Below the pieces are notes generated by a model. It ran no database searches. It was not told the origin of the DNA and saw only the letters and a list, made by a program, of their open reading frames with translations. This document shows, in pieces, positions 22,390 through 32,672 of a DNA stretch of 64,000 nucleotides. Position numbers and translations under genes: made by a program. Origin of the DNA: Acridotheres tristis (taxonomy: Eukaryota > Chordata > Aves > Passeriformes > Sturnidae); NCBI GenBank assembly GCA_037013685.1, contig CM072919.1:51516116-51580115 (forward strand). Reading direction: 5' to 3'. Position 1 is the first letter of the stretch. Each line of letters starts with the position of its first letter.

Positions 22390-23030
22390 TGACACAGCCC
22401 ACCAGAGCCTGGGCTAGCACTTTAGATGCACACCAGCACTGTGTCAGGTGTGGGGAACTGCCTCAGGGTAAGATTTCCTGAAGGCAGAACCTTTAGAGCT
22501 AGTAGCTCTGCAGTGTGGCCTAGGCCTAGGGCTGGGTAAAGGAGGCAAGGGAGACTCTCAGCTCCTGCGGCTCCAAATGATTTACTAAAACTGGAGGGTT
22601 CAGGACAGAAAGCCCTGAGAACCGCTGTGCTTGGGTTTAAATACAGGGGCAGACCAGGGGATGGGTACAAACAATTGACCTGTAGGGAATCCTTAGGGAA
22701 GGAGGGGAGGGCAGGGTCTTACAGGGTTACAACCAGTGAGGGAAGCAGGGGAGGAGAAAAGGTCACAGGGGCCAATGGGATATCGAGAAATAGCAGACTT
22801 CCAAAGGGGTGGAACAACTAGGGATTGGCCCCGGGTAAGACTGACAAGGAAGGGGCTGGAACAAGAGGTGGGGTTACAATGATGGACAAGGGGCGGGGAA
22901 TGCCAAACAAAGTGGTTTTAGGGGTGGATTCAACTTGGAGACAAAACAACTGGGGAAAACATAGGGGTACATAGGAACAAACCATTATAACAACAAACTG
23001 AATAAAATAAAATAAACATGCACCACAACA
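22390..23030 (-). mobile_element. ERVK-like solo LTR, perfect 6-bp duplication
   Basis: 641 bp. On the minus strand it starts TGTTGTGGTGCATG and ends CTGTGTCA, the same ends as the LTRs at 8404 and 11325, and it shares the CCTGTATTTAAAC TATA-like block (plus 22636-22648). TATGTT flanks both sides (22384-22389 and 23031-23036). It is inserted in an older LTR. No internal sequence is left. Confidence 0.9.
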
Positions 23031-23036
23031 TATGTT

Positions 23037-23215
23037 AACTAGCTATAAATCAAATCCATCTTCCCTACGTCAAGCCTGTTTTGTCCATGACAGAAGCTGG
23101 TAAATTTTTTCCTTGACTTTATCTCAACCCAGGAGATTTTTAATCCTATTTCTCTTCTTGCCCTGTTTAGGTAGGAGAGTTGGTCAGCAGCTGGACAGAT
23201 GTTCCACCACATACC
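23037..23215 (+). mobile_element. Old LTR, right part
   Basis: Continuation of the LTR at 21890-22389. CGTCAAGCCTGTTTTGTCC, CTTTATCTCAACCCAGGAG and AGCAGCTGGACAG are, in order, the reverse complement of blocks found near the start of the LTR at 51435 or typical of that family. Confidence 0.65.
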
Positions 23216-23342
23216 ATAGCAGTGGAAGACAGGAGAGCTTTAGGGAGACTTGTAACATTGAAATGTGGGAAATGGGAAATATATCACAAAAATGGAAATA
23301 TATCACAAAAAAGTGAGGCAGTCATTGCTTGAGAGCACATTA

Positions 23343-23851
23343 TGAGTGGCAGATTGACTATGGCCAGTAGCTAAGCACCCCACAGATCACTCCCCTTACA
23401 TCTCTGAGGGTACAGGAGAGGAAAAGGAAGAACAAAACCCAGGAGATTCATGGCTTATGATAAAGGCAGTTTAGTAAAAAGGAAGAAAAAATAAACAAAA
23501 AAAAAAAAAAAAGAGAGAGAGATGCCAGCCAATGTCCAGCCAGTCTCTGGATGGTCTCTCTCTCCCCAGAGAAATCCTCATCTCTGTTTTTATTTTAAAC
23601 ATGATATTATATAAATTGGAGTAAGCCTTTCATTCAGATATCCTGGCTGTGTTCCCATCCTACTTCTTGACCACCTTCAGCCTACTCTCTGAGGCCAGAA
23701 TGGGAAAAAAGAAACTAATTCTGTACAAGAACTGATGAAAAATTGCCAAGATACTGGTGTGTTATCAACACTGGTTTAGTCACAAATCCAAAACACAGCA
23801 CCACTTGGGCTGCTGTGAGGAAAATTAATGCCATCCCAGCCAGACCCAGCA
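23343..23851 (-). mobile_element. Degraded solo LTR, minus strand
   Basis: Same family as the LTR at 29562-30138. Shared blocks are CAGTAGCTAAGCACC, the TTATGATAAAGGCAGTTTA block, GTGTTATCAACACTGG and, at the end, AAAATTAATGCCATCCCAGCC. A polyA-rich run and GA repeat lie at about 23494-23521. Possible duplication CATTA (23338-23342) and TATTA (23852-23856), 4 of 5 bases. It is older than the others. Confidence 0.65.
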
Positions 23852-23856
23852 TATTA

Positions 23857-24954
23857 CAGTAGTCTTCTTATGGAATAATTCCTTAGAGGTGATAAGACTG
23901 TTTAAGGAAGTAAAAATAAATATTTTAGATTTGTATTCACTTGGATATTTGTATTCATATTGTCACCTGGGAGGTGATGATGAACTGAGAAGAAAATAGT
24001 GGAACAGGACAAGAGACAAAACAGAAAGATTTTGATGCTGTCAATCTAGGTTCTTATCTCCTGCAGAGAAATAGATTTCTTTCTTTGAATTATTCGTGGA
24101 GCTCATATGAAGAAAGTATTGTGGAACTCGTCTGAAACCTTTTCCATGGAGACTCAGGCAGAAGGCAGACATGGTAGAGCTTCAACAGAGCTTTTGCCTC
24201 TCTTTGTTAAATCTCTGCTCTGCAAACAATATAAATTCACCAGCTAGCCCGTACTGACTTATTTCTATATCTCAGCCTTTCCCAGACACCCATGTTCACA
24301 CTCTTTCTTCTGAATACACTGGGGGGTTTCCACTAGATAGACACCTATGCAACATATCACCTGGGAAGGTATAACTTAACATAAGGCTGAGTTGATGTCT
24401 TGATGGTAAGAACACCTAATAATTTTTGTATGTCTTAGTTTTATTCTGATTTTCAGCAGTGTGGAAGTGATATATCACTCACCATGACTGTAGATACATG
24501 TGATATAAATTAGAAATATATAATTCTACATAAGAATTTAGCAGTTTAATGATCTTGACCTAGAATAATATGTATACAAACAAGTCAGCAAATTACTTCT
24601 TAAGAAAATGCAGATAATGATTTTATTTTATTAAATCCCATGAATTCAGGTAGATTGTTAGGCTGTGGAAATGGATGGATGTGATATATAATGGTAAAAC
24701 ATCTGTAACCCAAGCAGACCAGAAAGCAGTGAAAGCAGCAACTGGTTGTGGTGATGGCTAGGTTTCAAAGGATGCCACAAGCATATTCACACTGTGATAT
24801 CTGTTATTACCAAAGGAAGGGGATGAGAGATAAAAAAACAATGTTGGTTTCTGGAACATGCAAAATAAAGCAGGTACACTGGCAAAGAAGAGGCTAGCAA
24901 TATTATTAATAACAAGAAAGTGATGGAAATGAGAAACAAAAGAGAGATGGAGTT
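23857..24954. other. Intergenic sequence, no gene seen
   Basis: Unique AT-rich sequence. No gene, RNA or repeat family is recognised. Confidence 0.65.
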
Positions 24955-25075
24955 CAATGAAGCTCTGAGAAACCTGGTCTAGTGGAATGTGTCCCTCTCC
25001 ACAGCAGCTGGATTAGAACTAGGCGATCTCAAAGGTCCCTTCCAACCCAAACCATTCTATGATTCATGATACATA
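24955..25075 (+). mobile_element. CR1 3'-end fragment
   Basis: Typical CR1 tail: CTGGTCTAGTGGAATGTGTCCCT, GATCTCAAAGGTCCCTTCC and CCATTCTATGATTCATGAT, the last being the CR1 3' ATTCTATGAT repeat. It is 5' truncated. Confidence 0.85.
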
Positions 25076-25639
25076 GATGACCACAGACCATGTAGCCCCT
25101 TCAGAAACATCTCCTTCCTTTATTGCAACTGCTTTTTGAATAAATAGGTTAGAGGAAGAGAGCCATTGGAAAAACTCCTAGCTGGATTGTGTACTTTGTT
25201 GCCAAATCCAACTGAAGTGAATACAGTTTAATCACTTCCTGTTTCTTGCTTAGAATAAAAGTGACTTAGGGAAAAAATCTGGGTCATTGTGGGTGTTTCC
25301 ACCTCCTTCCACCAGGGTGCCCAAAGACAAAGTCAGACTTCTGCATTTTTATGAAGAGGTTGAGTTAGGTCCTCAAACAAAAGCTCTGTCTTTTTCAGTC
25401 ATGGCAGCTGAAGAATGGCATCCAAGGAAAATATCCTGCTCATTTACTGGAAAGACAAAGGTAGGTAATACAATCTCTGCCAAAAAGAGCAATAGTTCTC
25501 TTGTACTACTTCTACACTGATTTCAGCTTCTTGTTTTTGACTGGGATTGCAGCTGGAGTTTGAGCATATTACCTGACTTCTTCAGTGTTAGTTTCACAGG
25601 TGTCTCTTTTCTGCTAAATCCTTATAGAGCATTACCTTA
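25076..25639. other. Spacer between CR1 fragments, no gene seen
   Basis: About 560 bp of unique sequence with no recognisable feature. Confidence 0.6.
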
Positions 25640-26409
25640 ATCACAGAATCATAGAATCATTAAGGTTGGAAAATACCAAGATTGTCAAGTCCAGCCTTTG
25701 ACCTAATACTATTATACCCACTAAACCAAATCATGAATTGCCACATTTACTAGCTTTTTGAACACTCCAGGAATGGTCTCCACCTGTTCCCTGGGGCAGC
25801 CTGTTGCAATGCTTACAGTCTTCCAGTGGTGAAATTTTCTTTAATCTCAAATCTAAACCTCCCCGATGCAATTTGAGGCCATTTCCTCTTGTACTATCAC
25901 AAGTTTTCTGGGAGAAGAAACTGATGTCCCACACGGCTACAACCTCCTCTCAAGCAATTGTAGACTGTGATAAGGTACTCCCTGAATCTACTTTTCTCCA
26001 GGCTCTCTCTGCCACTCCTTATAGGATTTATGCACCAGACCCTTCACCAGCTTTGTTGTTGTTCTCTGGACACACTCCAGCACCTCAATGTCTTTCTTGC
26101 AGTGAGGGGCCCAAAACTGGACACAGGACTCAACTGGACACTGAACACTGGTGAAGTCACCAGTACCAAGTATAGTGGGACAATCCCTGCCCTGCTCCTG
26201 CTGGCCACACTATTGCTGGAACAGGCCAGGATGCCATTGGCCTTCTTGGCCACCTGGGCACTGCTGGCTCATGTTCAGCTGCTGTCACCAGCACCCCCAG
26301 GTCCTTTTCCTGAGGGCAGCTTTGCAGCCACTCTGCCCCAGCCTGTGGCACTGCCTGGGGTTGTTGTGACCCAAGGGCAGGACCCAGCACTGGCCTTGTT
26401 GAACCTCAC
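25640..26409 (-). mobile_element. CR1 LINE fragment, minus strand
   Basis: Starts at the CR1 3' end (reverse-oriented CACAGAATCATAGAATCATT) and covers the 3' region and the end of ORF2, stopping abruptly at 26409. The first 500 bp are clearly diverged, but 26177-26409 is identical to 18739-18971. A 48-bp stretch near 26118-26155 differs from the other copy. It is 5' truncated. Confidence 0.85.
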
Positions 26410-28589
26410 TGAACCTTAGGAATGGGTGGCAACTTCTCCAGGTAGGTAAATGTGGGGTGGGCATGACCTGTCCTACATCACAATGATTCTGACTGCAGGA
26501 GAATGACTCAGATTTTGCTACGGCCAAACATTTGAGCAAGGAGCTGACAAACAGCAGCCTGACACAAAAGGAATTGAGGCACATTGACAAATCGATCAGT
26601 TAGTCCTAGCAGGATGCAAAGCATTCTGGGATGCCAATTGAAAGTCGGGCAATTTAATGTGAGGTAGGGAATGTTGGGCCCCATTACCTTAATATGCTGT
26701 TAAGTTCACACCCTTTGCACTAAAATATAAGAAACACATTATCTGGCCGGTTAATTCACCTAAAGAGCTGCAGCAATAGGAGCAGGTATTTTCAATGCAA
26801 ATAAATTAAATTTGGGGTGAATTAACCCCTGATCCCCACTGAGATATTTATTACATGTACTTGTTGTCCAAAACTGGTGAGCTCATTTTGAAATATATAA
26901 AAAAATATATTATTAGTCCTTTTTTTCCCCCCGATTTCTATATTTCCATAACATGCTAAATATAATAATTAGATTGCAAATTGGCATCAGCAGAAAAATG
27001 TAGTGAGACTGAATTTTTATGATGTTTTTCCCAGATATTTCTTCCTTTCTTCTACTTTACAATCAGTTTCCAAGATAATTGTGCCTCCCTTCACTGAAAA
27101 TGATGACTGTACTTACGTAGTGCCCTGTAGAAAGTGAAACTGCATGCCTCAGTGAATTCTATCATCATTTCACCCCCTAATGAGTGAGATTGTTTGCAGG
27201 CAGATGAAATTAAATTGTAAGCTCTATTGACTTCAACAACAGGTGCCATTTGTGCAAACCCAAAGGGAACCATTGAATTGTCAAAAAGATTTAACTCTTC
27301 CTCACACGCTGGCATCAGATAACATCTTCTTGGTACCTGCACCTCACTTAGTTCCTGGAACCAAAATTTATGATCTCATCCATAACATCACTGGCAAAAT
27401 GTCGAGAAAGAACTGAATTAACTGCAAACAAAATAGCTACAGTTTCTGACTGCTGGGTTGTATCAGGCCTGCATAGAGTAAAATTAGGTAGAAAGAGAAC
27501 AATTAAGCTGAAAAAAATTCATCTAGAAAGCAGTGAGGATTTCATGAACTTTCCTGTTGGTTTAGGATTTTTTGTTTTTTTCTTAGTCCTCCATAGTTAA
27601 AACAAAATTAAACCTGTTCTTGGAAAATCTTAGTAGGAAGAATTTAATTTACAAATGTTCCTATAGCCTCAGGCTGTGCCATTATTTCATCTGCATTTGC
27701 AAGTAAATCAAGATGTCACTGATAAGCCATGCAAAAGAAATCCATGCAGAAACAGGCTTTCACCCTTTTTTGAGCAAGAATGTTACCATTGTGATCTTAC
27801 AGAACAAATGAGTATTTAACTCACTGACTGTTTTTTTGTGCAAAATACTGGCATTCTTAGTTCCAAACAGAAAGGATGCTCAAATCCCAGTGTTGAACAA
27901 AATAAGTTGGTGCTCTTTGAGTTACTTTCTTAATGCTGTTTTTTTTCCTGACACGAGAATTCTGTCCTTGTCAGATAGAGAGTCAGTCAGTCCTATCTTG
28001 CAAGAGAATCCTCTCTGTTTCTGGATATAATTTGATATTTCAATGATGTGAAGAACAATTAAATACTTAAGAATTACATAACTTCAAAAGTCTCTTTTGA
28101 GATGAAAAATATGCAAATTATAGTGTCTAATATGGTTATGGTAAAATTCTTTAATTTTGACTTAAAAGCAAAGAGATTTCAAGACAGCATGATATATTTG
28201 ATCCAATGAAATAATCAAACCAACTTTGTATCACTTTGGTGGCAATTTATCTTCTCTGCCTGAAGCAGAAAGATATTCCTGCTGCAATAATGGATTTATG
28301 TAGTTTCTCCCAAATCTGTTCCTTTCCGTTTTAAGTATTCAAAAAATGTGAAGTCCTTTAGTGGGTAATAGCTCCGGGCGTGTAACAGATAGGAGACTTC
28401 CAGGAGACGAAGTTTAGAACATTCCCTTGTTGAATATGGACACAGGGCTACAAGTCAGCGCTCTTGCTCTGCCAACAGGCCCTGGCATTCATTCCCTTAT
28501 TGCGCCGATTGAAGAGGGGAAAGAAAGGCTCAGGGAGCTGATGGCCGGGACAGAATCCGCGTTTAAACAGCCATCCAGCAGGATCCCAG
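26410..28589. other. Intergenic sequence, no gene seen
   Basis: AT-rich unique sequence until about 28350, then rising GC content towards the CpG island. No gene is recognised. Confidence 0.6.
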
Positions 28590-28895
28590 CCTTCTCCCTG
28601 CGGGGCGCGGGGCAGCGGCGGCCCCCGAGCTTGTCCCTGCACGGCGGCCCCGGCACCGCGGGCTGGGCACGGCCGGCGCCGCCTTCCTTCCTTCCCGCCG
28701 GGAACACCGGGAGCCGGGAATACCGGGAGCGGGGAACAGAGGGCACGGCCGGCTCCGCCTTCCTTCCCGCCGGGAATACCGGGAGCTGGGAACAGCGGGC
28801 ACCGGGAAGAGCGGGCAGGCCGGCGCCGCCTTCCCGCCGGGAACAGCGGGCGAGGGACCCTGGGGAGACTGCGCCTGCTGCACCCGGGTAAGGAG
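28590..28895. promoter_or_regulatory. Small CpG island with GC-rich tandem repeats
   Basis: About 300 bp of very GC-rich, CpG-rich DNA inside AT-rich surroundings. It contains about three imperfect units of roughly 60-70 bp built from CGGCGCCGCCTTCC and CGCCGGGAA-CACCGGGAGC-like blocks. A good plus-strand 5' splice site, CACCCGG|GTAAGG, sits at its right edge (GT at 28888-28889). A CpG island ending in a splice donor is what the first exon of a transcript looks like, but no coding sequence is recognised. Long ORFs here on both strands follow from the lack of AT-rich stops. It could be the promoter of a non-coding RNA, or merely a GC-rich minisatellite. Confidence 0.55.
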
Positions 28896-29556
28896 CAGAA
28901 TGTGCTGATGGCATCTTTGACATTTAACGATGTCGCTTTCATTCTGAACACACCATTGAACAGATATTGAATCCATTCATTTTGATAATAGACTCAGTGC
29001 TGCAGAGCTTTCATTTTAATAAAAAAAAAATAAATAAAACGTAAACCACACACGCTTTTCTGTATGGGGTGAAGGCAGGGAAGAGTTTTGACACCACGTA
29101 TGATACATGTTAGGATTTTTTGAGTTTGCCTATGTGCACACCTCTTTGAAAAACTGATTTAAATTTCCTATTTTTGTCCACAGCTTTTCCAGTCTTGAGA
29201 TCAGGCTGCATATTATTTTTTGTCAGACTGGCTATGTTAAAAAAATGTTAAAACTTACATATATTACTCATGTTTTCCAATTTGGCTGGGGAACATTCAG
29301 TTTAAGTACTATGTTTGAGACAAAATTGTAGCATTTTTTCTTATCTTACCAACTACACTGTATTTATATTTTCCCAGCTAGTAACGAAAAGGGGAGTTTG
29401 AATTTAAATCATGTTATTTGCAAAAACCACAATGGAAATTTTCAGGTTTTACTAAGTCATTTTTATAATTGTTAGAGCACTGCCACATTTATCTCCTCAA
29501 ATTCACTTCTTTGTGCTTTTATGTAAAGTAATTCAACTAATGGTGTCTGGACAAAA
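28896..29556. other. Intergenic sequence, no gene seen
   Basis: AT-rich unique sequence with an A-run near 29020. Nothing recognised. Confidence 0.65.
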
Positions 29557-29561
29557 CTAGG

Positions 29562-30138
29562 TGTCATGGTTTAACCCCAGCCAGAAGGCAAGCCCCTCAC
29601 AGCTCCTTGCTTACTACCCCAGAAGGGAGACTGGGGAGAGAATGAAACACAGAAAACTCATGGGTTGAGATAAAAACAATTTAACAAGGGAAGCAAAAGC
29701 CACACACACAAGCAAAGAAAAAAGGAATTAATTCACTGCTTCCCATGAGCAGGTGGGCCTTCAGCAACCTCCAGTAAAGCAGGGCCTTATGGTGCGTGAT
29801 GATGACCTGGGAAGACAAATGCCATCACTCTAAATGTCCCCCTTTGTCCTTCTTCTCCCCAGTGTATATACTGACATGATGCTGTATGGTCTGGAATATC
29901 TGGAATTTGGTCAGTTGGGGTCACCTGTCCTGGCTCTGTCTCCTCCCAGCCTCCCCCAGTCCCCTCACCAGTGTGGCAGCACCAAAAGCAGAAAAGGCCC
30001 TGGCTCTGTGCAAGCCCTGCTCTGCAATAACAAAAACATCTCTGTATTATCAACCCTATGTTAAAATCCAAAACGCAGCCCAATGCCAGCCATGTGCCAA
30101 TGAAGAAAATTAACTCTACCCCAGCTGAAACCAGCACA
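29562..30138 (-). mobile_element. Solo LTR, minus strand (5-bp duplication, one mismatch)
   Basis: 577 bp, TGTCATGGTTTAACCCCAGC... to ...CTGAAACCAGCACA. These ends are hallmarks of a widespread songbird LTR family. Flanks are CTAGG (29557-29561) and CTAGA (30139-30143). The minus-strand promoter region includes ATATACTGACATGATG on the plus strand near 29867. The 116-codon minus ORF inside is not a gene. Confidence 0.85.
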
Positions 30139-30143
30139 CTAGA

Positions 30144-30371
30144 TATGATACATTCAAAGCTGAGGATCGCTATGAGTCAAAATATATACCAAAATCCAAG
30201 TCCAAATTTTCCTCTTATGGTATTTTTGGCAAGTGCATCTTCACATATTTTTGTCAAGTCAAACCACATTTATAACACAACAATGTACATGAAAATACGC
30301 TCTTGTGCTAAAATTTGGATATGTTTGCAAAAAAAAAAAGTGATCAAAACAGCTTTGCCCTTGGTCATAGA
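30144..30371. other. Short unique spacer
   Basis: About 230 bp between a solo LTR and a CR1 fragment; nothing recognised. Confidence 0.5.
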
Positions 30372-30530
30372 TTTATAGTATTCATAGCATACTCTGAGTT
30401 GGAATGGTTCCACAGAATTATAGAGTCCAACTCCTGGTCCTGGATAGGACATCCTGAATAATCACACTATGTGACTGAGATCACCATCCAAACTCTCCTT
30501 GAACTCTGGCAGGCTTGGTGCTAGGGCTTG
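30372..30530 (-). mobile_element. CR1 3'-end fragment, minus strand
   Basis: Reverse-oriented CR1 tail: CATACTCTGAGTTGGAATGG, AGAGTCCAACTCCTGGTCCT, and CTTGAACTCTGGCAGGCTTG. It is 5' truncated. Confidence 0.85.
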
Positions 30531-32080
30531 TTTCATCAAGAAACAGTTAACAACCTGTTACAAAGATGATTGAAGTAAAGCATGCTCACAAGATTAATAA
30601 AAGGAGCGTCTTAAGTGATAGAGATGAAAGGGTGGGATAGACATCCAACTGTGTAATGACACCAGGATGGCTTTTCTATGTCCCATAAACTGGTTCTGAC
30701 TGCATTTACTTTCATATATTAGAGGACGGGCCACACTCCTGTGAATTGTTATTGTTATAGCAAATCCACAAAAAGAAGGCACTCTGCAGTCAACACTCAG
30801 TCTCCATTATCAGGTTTGAACAATCTGAGCTATGGGGTAGTAAGGACACCCTTTTAAGACAGAGAACTTTGAAATATATTCCTGTTTTGTTGTATATGCA
30901 GGCAGCTAACCTACTCCCTGCTGCTAATTCTACTGGTGAATCCCACAAGCAAATATTTCTACAGCCTTCTTTTCTAGTCAAGAAACTTTAGCATACAATA
31001 ATGAACAAAACAACCTAACTTAAAGTTATTAGCCACGCACCAATGGGGATGTTTATAAATGCAAATCTCTCTCATTATGTCCTACCAGAACTTTCCTGGT
31101 GATTTAAGAATTACCTACCCACATGCTTTCAGAAGCTCTAAGGCTAAGCAGCAGCTACTGATTGCACTTCCAGATTTAGACAAAGTGGCAGGTAGCTGCC
31201 TGAAACCCTTTTTGATCTTTCTTGCTTATTGTCTCTATCTACATTTTTTCAGTTTCATGATCCACACAAAGAGAAAAATGGATTCCTACATCAGTTTTCT
31301 GAAAGCCTAGATAGGTTAGAGATTAAAATCTGCTCAGGTAATCCATCAGCACATGAATACTATTCAGATGTCAGAGACAATGGTAAATTCATTTTGATCA
31401 AACCATTTAAAACTCCAAACACAAAGGACCAAGTATTCACAGGGCTAATGAACCACCTGGTAATGAACAATAAAAATTAAGTCCTTATTTAATTTCTCTG
31501 TAGTTCAAGGCAGTTTTCTGTCTCCTGTCACTTGGTGTATCAATGAGCAGGTTTCCAGCACAGCTGAAACAACATTAGATTTGAAAGATGTATAAACATT
31601 GGTATCATCAAGAATATTAGCAGCTATGAAAGCCAAACCAAGCTTTTGCCAACAGCTGCAGCTAGTTTTCCTATTTCAGTACAAAGGCTGCAAGTAAACA
31701 GCAGCTCAGATTTAATCCTGGATGTGGCAGGAGGCAAATGGGGAGATAAGAGCTTCTTCTAATGCAAACTAACATTGTCATGGTAGTTTCTATGTGAAAT
31801 CTAACTAGAACTTGAATTACAGACATTTTTTTTCAGTGCTTTATTAATCTGTGAACCAGTAACTTTAGATACCTTGCTAGAGGATGTGAGTAAAATAGAT
31901 GTAGTAACAGGTAACATACTCAATGGATAAAACTGTCTTTCTAAACAAGCAAGATTTTTGCAGCAGACAATATAAGTCAGCTGAAACTACATTTCTTGAA
32001 ATTGAATACAAATTTAATTTCTTGCTTTCTACTATGTATGTCTGTATCAAACAGCTCTCAGTAGCCATTTCTGGCACAAT
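30531..32080. other. Intergenic sequence, no gene seen
   Basis: Unique AT-rich sequence. No gene or repeat family is recognised. Confidence 0.65.
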
Positions 32081-32672
32081 GTTAGCCCTGGCAACCAGGA
32101 GGGTAGCCATGTTCTGGGGTGCATCAGGCATGATGGGGCAAGGGAGGAGATTGCCCCACCTTGTTCTTCACTGGGATGGCATCACCTCAGGTGCTGGGGG
32201 CAGTTCTGGATGCTGCAGTAAAAGAGAGATGTAAAACCTTTGAGGAGTGTCCAAAGGAGGGCCATGAGGATGGTGAAGGGTTTGTAGGGGAAGCCGTGGG
32301 AGGAATGGCTGAGGTCACTTGTTCTGTTCATCCTGGAGGAGACTGAGGGGAGACCTCACTGCAGCTACAACTTCCTCAGGAGAGGAAGAGGAGGGGCAGG
32401 CACTGATCTCTTCTCTTTGGTGACAGTGGCAGGACCCAAGGAAATGGTTTGAAATTGTGTCAGGGGAGGTTTAGGCTGGATATCAGGAAAAGGCTCTTCA
32501 CACAGAGGGTGTTTGGGCACCGGAATGGGTTCCCCAGGGAAGCAGTCACAGCACCTGCCAGGGGGAGTTCCAGAAGCATTTGGACAATGCTCTCAGGCTC
32601 ATGGTGTGACCTATGGGGTGTCCTGAGCAGAGACAGCAGCTTGATCCCTTCCAAATCAGGATATTCTATAAT
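32081..32672 (+). mobile_element. CR1 LINE 3' fragment, plus strand
   Basis: The last part of ORF2 and the 3' UTR of a CR1: GTTCTGGGGTGCATCAGGC, GAGTGTCCAAAGGAGGGCCA, GGAGGTTTAGGCTGGATAT, CACAGAGGGTG, and the end CAGGATATTCTATAATCATAG. Reading frames are broken. Confidence 0.88.

Noticed and set aside
28427..28976. Four ORFs of 137-167 codons on both strands in the CpG island
   Set aside because: High GC content removes stop codons in all frames. The products are Pro/Arg/Ala-rich repeats without a known domain.
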